Source of the DNA: Selenomonas sp. GACV-9
GTDB taxonomy: Bacteria; Bacillota; Negativicutes; Selenomonadales; Selenomonadaceae
NCBI GenBank assembly: GCA_900116485.1
Contig: FPAX01000014.1
Span: 1-55,719 of the forward strand
Length of the DNA stretch: 55,719 nt
Direction of reading: 5' to 3'
Part shown: one piece after another, positions 7,996 through 16,372 of the stretch
Layout: the number at the start of each line of letters is the position of its first letter
Position numbering within the stretch: position 1 is the first letter of the stretch
Translations under genes and position numbers: made by a program
Notes under the pieces: generated by a model
Databases searched by the model: none
What the model saw: only the letters and a program-made list of their open reading frames with translations
What the model was told of the DNA's origin: nothing

Positions 7996-9072
7996 ATGAA
8001 CAGAAAGAACTTGCTTGACCAGCTGGCCAAAGACCATACCCTCCCCTTCGATGGGTTCGTCGAGCTGCTTGCCCATCCAGACGAAGGATTGCAAGCCCAT
8101 GCTGCCAGCCTGGCTGTCGAAACGACCCAGCAATATTATGGCAATAAGGTTTTCAGCCGCGGCCTTATCGAATTCACGAATATCTGCCAGAACAACTGCT
8201 ATTACTGCGGCATCCGCGCGGGCAACGAAAATGTCCAGCGCTACCGGCTGACCGATGAGCAGATCCTGCAATGTGCCGCCACCGGCTACCAGCTGGGATT
8301 CCGCACCTTTGTCCTGCAAGGCGGCGAAGATCCCTACTACACCGATGACAAGATCTGCCGTTTGGTGCAGCAGCTCAAACATAATCATCCCGACTGTGCC
8401 ATCACCTTGTCCATCGGCGAAAAGAGCCGAGAAAGCTATGAACGATTCCGGCAGGCAGGTGCCGAGCGCTACCTGCTGCGGCATGAAACCGCAACACCAG
8501 CGCACTACCACAGGCTCCACCCGCCTTCGCTGAGTGCCGAAAACCGCTACGCGTGCCTTCATACCTTAAAGGAACTCGGTTTCCAGACCGGGGCAGGCTT
8601 TATGGTCGGCTCGCCAGGGCAGACGCCGGAGGATTTGGCCCGAGACCTCCTCTTCCTCCATAAGCTCCAGCCCGAGATGGTGGGCATCGGCCCCTTTATC
8701 CCTGCAGCGGGAACGCCCTTTGCCCAGGAGCCAGCAGGCACCCTGAATGAGACTCTGTTCCTGCTGAGTCTCATCCGGCTGCTGCTGCCCGATGTACTGC
8801 TGCCAGCTACGACTGCCTTAGGTACTATCGACCCACGCGGCCGGGAAAAGGGAATCCTTGCCGGGGCCAATGTAGTCATGCCCAACCTATCCCCCAAGAG
8901 CGTCAGGAAAAAATATCAGCTCTACGATAACAAGATCTGTACGGGGGAGGAAGCTGCCGAATGCATTGTCTGCCTAACCAAGCGAATTGAATCTGTCGGC
9001 CGTGAGCTGGCCGTCGACCGCGGCGACAATGTCCGCTATGTCAAAATGAAGGAGGATCATTACTGTGTATAA
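7996..9072 (+). CDS. hydE: [FeFe]-hydrogenase H-cluster maturase HydE (radical SAM)
   Basis: A 358-residue radical SAM enzyme. The CxxxCxxC motif is at C64, C68 and C71 (NICQNNCYYCG), followed by the GIRAGN stretch typical of HydE and the GGEDPY glycine-rich segment. HydE acts with HydG and HydF to build the 2Fe subcluster of the H-cluster in the cytoplasm. HydF is not in this window. The gene overlaps hydG by 8 bp and is convergent with the hydrogenase structural genes, and both units carry the same operator. The start ATG follows a weak Shine-Dalgarno; no better candidate precedes the conserved region. Confidence 0.95.
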   Translation: MNRKNLLDQLAKDHTLPFDGFVELLAHPDEGLQAHAASLAVETTQQYYGNKVFSRGLIEFTNICQNNCYYCGIRAGNENVQRYRLTDEQILQCAATGYQLGFRTFVLQGGEDPYYTDDKICRLVQQLKHNHPDCAITLSIGEKSRESYERFRQAGAERYLLRHETATPAHYHRLHPPSLSAENRYACLHTLKELGFQTGAGFMVGSPGQTPEDLARDLLFLHKLQPEMVGIGPFIPAAGTPFAQEPAGTLNETLFLLSLIRLLLPDVLLPATTALGTIDPRGREKGILAGANVVMPNLSPKSVRKKYQLYDNKICTGEEAAECIVCLTKRIESVGRELAVDRGDNVRYVKMKEDHYCV

Positions 9073-10480
9073 CCCGAAATCAAGCAAAGCCGCAGAATTC
9101 ATCGACCACGAGGAAATCCTCGCCTCCCTTGAATACGCTGACCAGAACAAAAACAACGCCGAGCTCATCGACGCCATCATCGCCAAGGCCAAGGAATGCA
9201 AAGGCCTGAACCATCGCGAGGCATCGGTGCTGCTGGCCTGTGAGATTCCCGAGAAAAATGAGGAAATCTTCAAACTCGCCGAGGATATCAAAAAGCAGTT
9301 CTACGGCAACCGCATTGTGCTGTTCGCACCACTCTACCTTTCCAACTACTGCATCAACGGCTGCGTCTACTGCCCGTATCACGGGGTCAACAAAACCATT
9401 CCCCGCGTAAAACTCACCCAGGAACAGATTCGCGACGAAGTCATCGCCCTGCAGGATATGGGCCACAAACGCCTGGCCATCGAAGCCGGCGAAGACCCCG
9501 TCAACAACCCGATCGAGTATATCCTCGAATCCATCCATACGATTTACTCCGTCAAGCACAAGAACGGCGCTATCCGCCGCGTCAATGTCAATATCGCCGC
9601 CACCACAGTGGAGAATTATCGCAAACTCCACGAAGCTGGCATCGGCACCTACATCTTGTTCCAGGAAACCTACCACAAGGATTCCTATGAAAAACTCCAT
9701 CCCACGGGGCCAAAACACGACTACGCCTACCACACGGAAGCCATGGACCGCGCCATGGAAGGCGGCATCGACGATGTTGGCCTAGGCGTACTCTTCGGCC
9801 TCGACAAATACCGCTACGAATACGCTGGCCTTTTGATGCATGCAGAACATCTCGAAGCAACCTTTGGCGTTGGCCCCCACACGATTTCCGTACCGCGCAT
9901 CTGCCCGGCTGACGATATCGACGTGAATACCTTCAGCAACGCCATCGACGACGATACCTTCGCCAAGATTGTTGCCTGCATCAGGATTGCCGTCCCTTAC
10001 ACGGGCATGATTGTCTCGACCCGCGAATCCCAGAAATCCCGTGAACGCGTCCTGCACCTGGGCATCTCCCAGATTTCTGGCGGTTCCCGCACCTCCGTCG
10101 GCGGCTACACCCAGGAAGAACGCCCTGACGAAACGGCACAGTTCGACGTCTCGGATACCCGCAGTCTCGACGATGTCATGAAATGGCTCATCGATATGGA
10201 CTACGTGCCCTCCTTCTGCACGGCCTGCTACCGTGAAGGCCGCACCGGTGACCGGTTCATGGCCCTCTGCAAAGCCAAGCAGATCCAGAACTGCTGCCTG
10301 CCCAATGCCCTGATGACCCTAAAAGAATATCTTGAAGACTACGCATCGCCAGCCACCAAAGCTGCCGGCGAGAAACTGATTGCGAAAAACATCCCCGATG
10401 TAACCAATCCCGCCGCCCGCAAGACCCTGGCCGAACGCCTGCAGAAAATCGAGCAGGGCGAACGCGACTTCAGATTCTAA
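9065..10480 (+). CDS. hydG: [FeFe]-hydrogenase H-cluster maturase HydG (radical SAM tyrosine lyase)
   Basis: A 471-residue ThiH-like radical SAM enzyme. The SAM cluster motif is at C96, C100 and C103 (NYCINGCVYCPYHG). The C-terminal second cluster is signalled by FCTACYREGRTGDR followed by a third Cys in the NCCLPNA region. HydG cleaves tyrosine to supply the CO and cyanide ligands of the H-cluster. The start is GTG with AAGGAGG about 9 nt upstream, and lies inside the 3' end of hydE. Both cluster motifs are intact, so the enzyme should be active. Confidence 0.96.
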   Translation: MYNPKSSKAAEFIDHEEILASLEYADQNKNNAELIDAIIAKAKECKGLNHREASVLLACEIPEKNEEIFKLAEDIKKQFYGNRIVLFAPLYLSNYCINGCVYCPYHGVNKTIPRVKLTQEQIRDEVIALQDMGHKRLAIEAGEDPVNNPIEYILESIHTIYSVKHKNGAIRRVNVNIAATTVENYRKLHEAGIGTYILFQETYHKDSYEKLHPTGPKHDYAYHTEAMDRAMEGGIDDVGLGVLFGLDKYRYEYAGLLMHAEHLEATFGVGPHTISVPRICPADDIDVNTFSNAIDDDTFAKIVACIRIAVPYTGMIVSTRESQKSRERVLHLGISQISGGSRTSVGGYTQEERPDETAQFDVSDTRSLDDVMKWLIDMDYVPSFCTACYREGRTGDRFMALCKAKQIQNCCLPNALMTLKEYLEDYASPATKAAGEKLIAKNIPDVTNPAARKTLAERLQKIEQGERDFRF

Positions 10481-10500
10481 CGCCATGCATTGATTCATGA

Positions 10501-10548
10501 AAAAGCCCCTATAACTGAGCGCTAAGCGCTCAGTTATAGGGGCTTTCG
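10501..10548. terminator. Bidirectional terminator between hydG and the cytochrome b gene
   Basis: A near-perfect inverted repeat, AAGCCCCTATAACTGAGCGC pairing with its complement across TAA, flanked by A-runs on one side and T-runs on the other. It sits between two converging genes and can serve both. Confidence 0.92.
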
Positions 10549-10557
10549 TATTATCTG

Positions 10558-11223
10558 TCAGTCTTTGACTTTTTCAATCTCATTCTGGGTCCAGAGCGGA
10601 TGATGATGTGCGGCATGCTTGGCGTTGATGGTGCCATCACCGAACATGCTGCAGAACTCCGGCCAGTTGTAGATGCCCAGCGGGATATGACCGCCGCAGA
10701 TACAAAGGAACAGGCCAAGGCCCACAATCAGATGGATGCGGTCCGCATAGTAGGCAATCTCTTTCGGTACCAGCGGCAGCGCGAAGTAAAGCACTGCGCC
10801 CGTAAGGATGATGAGAATCGTACCGAAAAATACCATGATACCCATCATTTTCTGTCCCGAGTTGATCTTTCCCATCGGCGGTACATCAATTTCCTGCAGG
10901 AAAATCATTTTCTGCGGATAGCCGCCACCGACTTTCATCCACTCAATATCCTGCTTCGTCCAGTGGAAGGCCTCGCGCCAGAACGCTGCCACACGGCCGG
11001 GGCAGAGCAGGAAGAATAGCGTGCAGGCAATCATGAGGATCCATGCGCCTACGATATGAACTTGCATGGAAAGATGCATTGCCGCCTCGCCAAACGGGCG
11101 GAAAAACAGGATGACACCAGTTACTCCTGCCGGCAGGAAGCCCAAGACCAGGCACCAATGGAACAGGCGGACTGGCAAGCTATGATGAAGGATCCGTTCA
11201 TTTCCTTTAAAGTTGTTATCCAT
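10558..11223 (-). CDS. Cytochrome b membrane subunit of the [FeFe] hydrogenase (FdnI/cyt b561-like)
   Basis: A protein of about 221 residues with four hydrophobic segments carrying candidate haem-ligand histidines: LFHWC in the first, MQVHIVGAW in the second, HLIVGLG and GGHIPLG in the last. This resembles the gamma subunits of formate dehydrogenase-N and membrane hydrogenases, which pass electrons between a periplasmic enzyme and menaquinone. The start MDNNFKG is preferred over a longer reading because AAAGGTGG lies 8 nt upstream and it begins 17 bp after the hydB stop. It lies directly downstream of hydA-hydB and is presumed to anchor the hydrogenase. Confidence 0.85.
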   Translation of the reverse strand: MDNNFKGNERILHHSLPVRLFHWCLVLGFLPAGVTGVILFFRPFGEAAMHLSMQVHIVGAWILMIACTLFFLLCPGRVAAFWREAFHWTKQDIEWMKVGGGYPQKMIFLQEIDVPPMGKINSGQKMMGIMVFFGTILIILTGAVLYFALPLVPKEIAYYADRIHLIVGLGLFLCICGGHIPLGIYNWPEFCSMFGDGTINAKHAAHHHPLWTQNEIEKVKD

Positions 11224-11239
11224 CGCAATCCCACCTTTC

Positions 11240-11545
11240 TTACAGGACACTGCGGTCTACATAATGCGTATGGAAAAGCTCTTCCGCCATCGGACTAAGG
11301 GGCTGGAAGTTCATCTTCTTGTACATGTTGAGCAGGCTCTGGTTATTATGGCTCTGGCGTTTTGCCTGCTTCTCATCATCCTGATACAGCCCCGCCGTAC
11401 GCATCTTGATGTATTTGTTACGATCGACAATCAGATCCGTCACCGTGTAGGCGCCGGTCCAAAGGACTGCCGCGATTACGCCAGCGAATCCGAGGAACTC
11501 ACGGCGGTTTATCTTCACTTCTTTTTCTTTATAGGAATAGTTCAT
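11240..11545 (-). CDS. hydB: [FeFe] hydrogenase small subunit (Fe_hyd_SSU) with Tat-type signal
   Basis: A 101-residue protein. The N-terminal NRREFLGFAGVIAAVLW is a twin-arginine-type signal, followed by the small-subunit domain with YIKMRTAGLYQDD and PLSPMAEELFHTHY. In Desulfovibrio-type enzymes this subunit carries the export signal for the HydA-HydB dimer, so the enzyme is predicted to work in the periplasm. AGGAGG lies 7 nt before the ATG. The gene is 13 bp downstream of hydA. Confidence 0.93.
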   Translation of the reverse strand: MNYSYKEKEVKINRREFLGFAGVIAAVLWTGAYTVTDLIVDRNKYIKMRTAGLYQDDEKQAKRQSHNNQSLLNMYKKMNFQPLSPMAEELFHTHYVDRSVL

Positions 11546-11558
11546 GATGTACCTCCTA

Positions 11559-12815
11559 TCACCATGGCAAGATTGCCTTGAACTTGCCCGTCCAGGACGT
11601 GCCCATCGGATTGATTGGCTGCCCGCCGCCGTTTACGCAGCCGCCAGGGCAGTTCATGACTTCGATGAAATGATATGGGCTGCTGCCTGCCTCGACCTCT
11701 GCCAGCAGTGGCTCGACATTCTTCGTTCCATGGACAACCGCAATCTTCAGCGTGATTTCCTGGCCATTTTCCTTGAGCTTCAGCGGAACATCCGCTGTCT
11801 TGACCTCCTTGAGACCGCGGACAGGCTCATAGTGAAGCTCGCCGAGTTCCTCCCCAGTCAGGACAAAGTAAGCCGTGCGCAAAGCAGCCTCCATGACGCC
11901 GCCCGTGGCGCCGAAGATCGTACCTGCCCCTGTGTATTCGGCCAGCGGATTGTCTTTCTCCTCAGCCGGCTCCACATTGCGGACATCGATATTGAGCTTC
12001 TTCAGCAGCCGTGCCAGGTCACGGGTCGTCAGCACCACATCGGTATCCTGATAGGTTGCCGTGTGGCCCTTCTTCTTCCAGTAATCAGCAGCCGCCGTGA
12101 ATTCCGGACGGGATGCCTCGAGTTTCTTTGCCGTGCAGGGATAAACGCCAACGCAGAAAATCTGCTCCGGCTGCACATGCCAGATTTCCTCCGCACCGTA
12201 AATCTTAGCTACGGGGCCAGCCATGCCCTGCGGGGATTTCGCCGACGACAGATGCTGGCGCAGATTCGGATGATAGAGCTCCATATAGCGAACCCAAGCC
12301 GGGCAGCAAGAAGTAAACTGGGGCAAAGGTCCAAGTTCCCCTTCCACCGACTGGTTGAGTACGTATTTCTGGATTTTGTGGATGAGCTCCGTTCCCTCTT
12401 CCAGGATCGTGTTGTCAGCGGCAAAGTTGACATCCATGATTTTGAAGCCTGCTTTTTTCAGTGCTCCATACATCTGCTCCGTGATGAGCTTGCCCGGTTC
12501 CATCCCGAACTCCTCACCCAGTGCGACACGGACAGCCGGTGCTACGGTTGCGACAACCGTCGTGTTGCTGTCCTTCAATTTTGCGATGACCTCATCGACT
12601 ACGTCGACGGTATCCTCGATTGCTCCAAATGGGCAATTCACCAGACACTGTCCGCACTGCAGACAGCGCTCATTATCGATCTGATGGGTTGCACCGTAGG
12701 CGCCATCAATGGCGTCGGCCGGGCAGAAGGATTTGCACGTGTCACATCCCTTGCATTTCCCCGCATCGATCTTAATGATACCGGTGAGCTCATTCGCCTG
12801 ATAAGTTTTTGGCAT
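11559..12815 (-). CDS. hydA: [FeFe] hydrogenase large subunit, two-[4Fe-4S] type
   Basis: A catalytic subunit of about 418 residues. Two ferredoxin-like [4Fe-4S] motifs (C21, C24, C27, C31 and C51, C54, C57, C61) precede the H-cluster domain. Motif L1 is TSCCPAW (C170, C171), L2 is YPCTAKK (C227) and L3 is EVMNCPGGCVNGGGQP (C389, C393). All cluster cysteines are present. L2 normally begins with Met; here it is Tyr225. The start MPKTYQ is preferred because GGGAGGA lies upstream of it. The domain layout and the separate Tat-bearing small subunit match periplasmic Desulfovibrio HydA. The promoter at 12883-12926 carries the shared box. Confidence 0.95.
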   Translation of the reverse strand: MPKTYQANELTGIIKIDAGKCKGCDTCKSFCPADAIDGAYGATHQIDNERCLQCGQCLVNCPFGAIEDTVDVVDEVIAKLKDSNTTVVATVAPAVRVALGEEFGMEPGKLITEQMYGALKKAGFKIMDVNFAADNTILEEGTELIHKIQKYVLNQSVEGELGPLPQFTSCCPAWVRYMELYHPNLRQHLSSAKSPQGMAGPVAKIYGAEEIWHVQPEQIFCVGVYPCTAKKLEASRPEFTAAADYWKKKGHTATYQDTDVVLTTRDLARLLKKLNIDVRNVEPAEEKDNPLAEYTGAGTIFGATGGVMEAALRTAYFVLTGEELGELHYEPVRGLKEVKTADVPLKLKENGQEITLKIAVVHGTKNVEPLLAEVEAGSSPYHFIEVMNCPGGCVNGGGQPINPMGTSWTGKFKAILPW

Positions 12816-12882
12816 AGCTTTCGTCCTCCCTATCCTGCAAACAGTTCTCAATTATTATCATTAACTATATTCCCTATAATAA

Positions 12883-12926
12883 ATTATAATTTTATGTGAT
12901 TAGGGCAACAAGCTCCCCCAGGGGAT
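12883..12926 (-). promoter_or_regulatory. Promoter with GC-palindrome operator, hydA-hydB-cyt b
   Basis: Minus strand: box ATCCCCTGGGGGAGC (12926-12912), -35 TTGTTG (12911-12906), 17-bp spacer, -10 TATAAT (12888-12883). The leader is about 60 nt. It is the best -10 of the five sites, with the box in the same register. Confidence 0.8.
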
Positions 12927-12971
12927 ATTCATGCAAAAAAATCTATGAACCCACCATGAACCGCAACAGCA

Positions 12972-14333
12972 TCAAAGGATTACATCGTCCACAAAAGGCG
13001 CTGTCAGTCGCCAGCCATTATCCAATGCCTTTTGATACCACGCCGCACTCTGCCGATAATAAGGCTGGGGAAAGCCGCCGAAATTGCCATCTGCATACAG
13101 CAGATGCATGACATACTGCGCCTCCGGCTCCCCAGCCTCTGCCGCCTGGAAGATTTTTGCAGCAAAAGGCCACTGATGCTGCAAGTATCTCAATTCATCG
13201 GCCTCCTCTGGCGGTACTGTTCCCCGAAGCAGGATATCAGTGGCGTAGGTTTTGCGGTACAACTGCAGGAAATACCCCACCGACTGCTCTGTTTCGGGCA
13301 CTGCCAGCATTCGGCGCAGACTGGTATCCTCCCAACAGCCGACATCCTGCACGGGCCCTATATGAAACTGCCGGCCTGCCAGCAGGCGAGGGTCCTCCCG
13401 CGTAAAACCACCATTATATTCCAGACCGAACATTTCCTGCCATTTGCGCATCACGATCCGCACCTTGACTCGAAGGATCTCATCCCGACGGCATACATCC
13501 TCCATCCTTGTGATGCGATTGCCATCGATCACCATAGTACACAGCGTACGTCCATTGCGCTCGATGCAGAAATAGGTCTTCGCCTGCAGGTCCTCTGGCT
13601 GCAGATATCCCACCTCATAATGCTTGCGGATGTTCACGAAAGCCCGCTTATCGCCTATCTGCCGGAAATTATAGCCATTTATGCAGCATTCCCAGCCTGC
13701 TTTATCTGCCGCGCGATCATGGTAATAACTCGCTTCTTCATCCAATTCCTTTTCCAGCCATTCCTGCGAGAAAGTCCAGCGCTGCCGCTGGGGAGGTGCT
13801 TCATACTCTGGGAACAGCCATTTCCGCAAGGATACAGGCAAAGGATTCTTATCCGGTCCATCGATACGCAAGCGAATCTTTTGCGCCTGTATGATCTGCG
13901 GCGGCTGTGGAGCTTTCTCTTCCATATGGAAACGGACAAACGGAAAGGCAATCTCCACCATATACTCTGTCGCCCAGCATTCGCCATCCGGATATCCTTG
14001 TACCCGCCAGCCAAAGATTCCTCTAGCGAATTCCCGCTCATTCGAGTAGACCTGATAGACCGTATGACTGACGAGCACCTGCCAGCCATGCAGCTCACAC
14101 CCCGTCTCTGTCCTGACCCCCTCTGCCGTGTAACCAGCAATAGCCTCATAAGCTTGATGCTCAGGACACCATACCTTCTCCCAACGTGTTCCATGACATT
14201 CATGATAGAATTGCACGATGATGATAAATGGTATCTTCTTGATATCTCCATGACTAAGATCCGGTTTATCTGTTTCCCGCCAAGCATGATGCTCATGGTC
14301 ATAGCGGAAAAACGTATCTTTACTGCCTGCCAT
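12972..14333 (-). CDS. Unknown protein with C-terminal Sel1-like repeat
   Basis: About 453 residues, no signal peptide or membrane segment. I do not recognise the N-terminal 380 residues, which are rich in aromatic residues with scattered Cys and His (for example FYHECHGTRWEKVWC and GWECCINGYNF). The last ~60 residues look like a Sel1-type helical repeat (AAEAGEPEAQYVMHLLYADG...SAAWYQKALDNGW). The start MAGSKD overlaps the stop of the upstream gene by 14 bp and has AAAGGGA upstream; MKTMAGS, three codons earlier, is an alternative. It is the last gene of the AAA-ATPase operon. Probably cytoplasmic. Confidence 0.75.
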   Translation of the reverse strand: MAGSKDTFFRYDHEHHAWRETDKPDLSHGDIKKIPFIIIVQFYHECHGTRWEKVWCPEHQAYEAIAGYTAEGVRTETGCELHGWQVLVSHTVYQVYSNEREFARGIFGWRVQGYPDGECWATEYMVEIAFPFVRFHMEEKAPQPPQIIQAQKIRLRIDGPDKNPLPVSLRKWLFPEYEAPPQRQRWTFSQEWLEKELDEEASYYHDRAADKAGWECCINGYNFRQIGDKRAFVNIRKHYEVGYLQPEDLQAKTYFCIERNGRTLCTMVIDGNRITRMEDVCRRDEILRVKVRIVMRKWQEMFGLEYNGGFTREDPRLLAGRQFHIGPVQDVGCWEDTSLRRMLAVPETEQSVGYFLQLYRKTYATDILLRGTVPPEEADELRYLQHQWPFAAKIFQAAEAGEPEAQYVMHLLYADGNFGGFPQPYYRQSAAWYQKALDNGWRLTAPFVDDVIL

Positions 14334-15105
14334 TGTCTTCATCCCTTTCAAGCACGTATTCATAATCACCAGGAAAATATGGTCCGTAAATCTGCGCCAG
14401 GCCATTCGCCTTCAACCACCGCAACACAGCTTTACGCACCAGTGCATTGTCCAACTGCATCTCTGGCGTTACCAGGGCCCCCGGCCGGCTATAGCAGATT
14501 TCGAACACACTGTGCAGCTCCAGGCAAGCCAACACTTCGTTCCCCCTGAATATCCCAAAATGCAGGGCACCATCCCCGCCCAATACCGGGGCAGTGAGAT
14601 TGACATGTCCTCGACAGGTATAGATCACTGGCAGATATTCATCACTATTGCGCAGCAGCCGGAATTCAAGGCCATCCACCATGGACTCATAGGCCAATGC
14701 CTCCGATGGATAATCGAATCGGCAGTATATTGCCTTGCCTCGTTCCACCTCGACCAACAGTTCCTCAAATAATTCCTCACAGATTGGCCCCTGTAGGATC
14801 CGCTGCCGGAATCCGGCGGTCAGGATATGGAAATTATTGAACAGGCATAATAGGAACTCCTCGCCCCAAAAAGCCCAGTTCTTGAGCAAGCACAGGAAAA
14901 CCTCGCAAAAATATCCGTCCGACCGCTCCTGACGTATCCATTGGCTGAAAAAGCCTATGGCAGGCATCCGCTGAACGGATGGATAGTTGTATCTCTGCAG
15001 GATCAGATAATGCCCCAGCCTTTCCTCAATCCCATCACCATAAAAGAATGGTTTCGCAAAAACGATCTGTTTGACTCCATCCACCACAAACACCTCCAAG
15101 TTCAC
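14320..15105 (-). CDS. Hypothetical protein of the AAA/Sel1 island
   Basis: 261 residues, soluble and not recognised. It has mixed alpha/beta character with many aromatic residues and a segment HFGIFRGNEVLACLELHS. A GTG start overlaps the stop codon of the preceding coiled-coil gene, and its own 3' end overlaps the next gene, so the three are probably co-translated and act together. No motif assigns a function. Confidence 0.7.
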   Translation of the reverse strand: MNLEVFVVDGVKQIVFAKPFFYGDGIEERLGHYLILQRYNYPSVQRMPAIGFFSQWIRQERSDGYFCEVFLCLLKNWAFWGEEFLLCLFNNFHILTAGFRQRILQGPICEELFEELLVEVERGKAIYCRFDYPSEALAYESMVDGLEFRLLRNSDEYLPVIYTCRGHVNLTAPVLGGDGALHFGIFRGNEVLACLELHSVFEICYSRPGALVTPEMQLDNALVRKAVLRWLKANGLAQIYGPYFPGDYEYVLERDEDNGRQ

Positions 15106-16346
15106 GCCGTCTCCGCCAAGATTGTATCCAGTTCGTCAAGCCGCCGTTTCCTCATCGCTATACATTTTTCCACTATCCGCTTCTTATCCTTGAGACCGCT
15201 CACATCTGACCGCGCGAAAAGATTGATCCAATAGAAGATACCGTTCTCCAGCTGATCGATTTCCCTATCGATACCAGCAGCCTCGCGTCTAAGCTCAAGG
15301 ATCTCATCGTTTATCTTCTGCTTCTCAGCATTTACCGCCTTTACCTTCTTCTCGATGATCTTCCATTGTGTCGCGAGCGTCTCATATCGCTGCTTATAGG
15401 CAGGACTCAGATCCTGCATCATGACGAAATACTCCCTCACCCCAGGAACCCGATCCTTCACTTTGCACAACTCGGTCTTATCCGTCGATCGGAAATTTGC
15501 CATAGCCAGCTTCTCACATATGCCTGCTTTCTGCTCCTTATCGATAGCGATATCCAGCATCCGTTTCAACATTTTCTTGCCTATATCGTCTAATCCCTCG
15601 CGGAACCCCTGCTCTGCTATCGCACCTGGCATGAGCAGGTCCGCATAAGCTTTGCGCTTCTGCGCCGCCTCGGTATAATCGAAGCACGTCTGCGAGATCA
15701 CATCGACCAGTGAATCCCAGCGTATATCCCACCCTTTCCTCCGGGCACATTCTGTGAAGCGGGCACTCAGCCACTCATCTTGGAATACCGGGCTCAACTT
15801 CTCAGCGAAATCCACGATGAAAGTGATGGCATTTTCCAATGGGACTAGCTGTTCAGCCATACCACACAACTTTACCTCCGGTATCTTGTTGAAGTTTTCC
15901 CAACAGAACTTCAACACATTATCATAGATAACCGTATAGATTTCCTCTTCCAGGCCAGCGAATCCTTCCTCCGAAAAAAGTTCCGACGCTTTCTTGACTT
16001 CTTCACCTACCCGGTAACCGCAGCCTTTTTTGATATACACAAAACATTTCATCTTCAATGCCGGAACAACAAGGCTGGGAAGGCCATATCCCAGCGCCTC
16101 ATCCAGTTTCGCCAACGCCTCATCCCAGTTCTCAGCCTTCAGGGCAGCATCAGCCTCATTGACCAGATCCGCCACACGATCCATCTTCGCCTTTTTCTCA
16201 TAAAGCGCATCAAAGTCCTCTTTCGTAGGAACGGAACGCAGTACATCCATAAAGGAACTGATCTGATCCGCTTCCTCGTCATTACGTTCCTTATACTGCG
16301 AGACATCGCCATTCTCTACTACTGGTACATTCATATCGTCACTCAT
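15102..16346 (-). CDS. Hypothetical coiled-coil protein next to the AAA+ ATPase
   Basis: About 414 residues, highly charged, with no membrane segment. Residues near 45-95 resemble a TPR-like helical pair (LVNEADAALKAENWDEALAKLDEALG). A long coiled coil is predicted around residues 310-370 (KKVKAVNAEKQKINDEILEL onward) and again at the C-terminus. The start MSDDMN is chosen for GGAGG 9 nt upstream. It follows the AAA+ gene by 26 bp and overlaps the next gene, making it a likely partner or substrate of the ATPase. I do not recognise the family. Confidence 0.72.
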   Translation of the reverse strand: MSDDMNVPVVENGDVSQYKERNDEEADQISSFMDVLRSVPTKEDFDALYEKKAKMDRVADLVNEADAALKAENWDEALAKLDEALGYGLPSLVVPALKMKCFVYIKKGCGYRVGEEVKKASELFSEEGFAGLEEEIYTVIYDNVLKFCWENFNKIPEVKLCGMAEQLVPLENAITFIVDFAEKLSPVFQDEWLSARFTECARRKGWDIRWDSLVDVISQTCFDYTEAAQKRKAYADLLMPGAIAEQGFREGLDDIGKKMLKRMLDIAIDKEQKAGICEKLAMANFRSTDKTELCKVKDRVPGVREYFVMMQDLSPAYKQRYETLATQWKIIEKKVKAVNAEKQKINDEILELRREAAGIDREIDQLENGIFYWINLFARSDVSGLKDKKRIVEKCIAMRKRRLDELDTILAETA

Positions 16347-16372
16347 GATCTTTCCTCCATTCGTATCAACTA

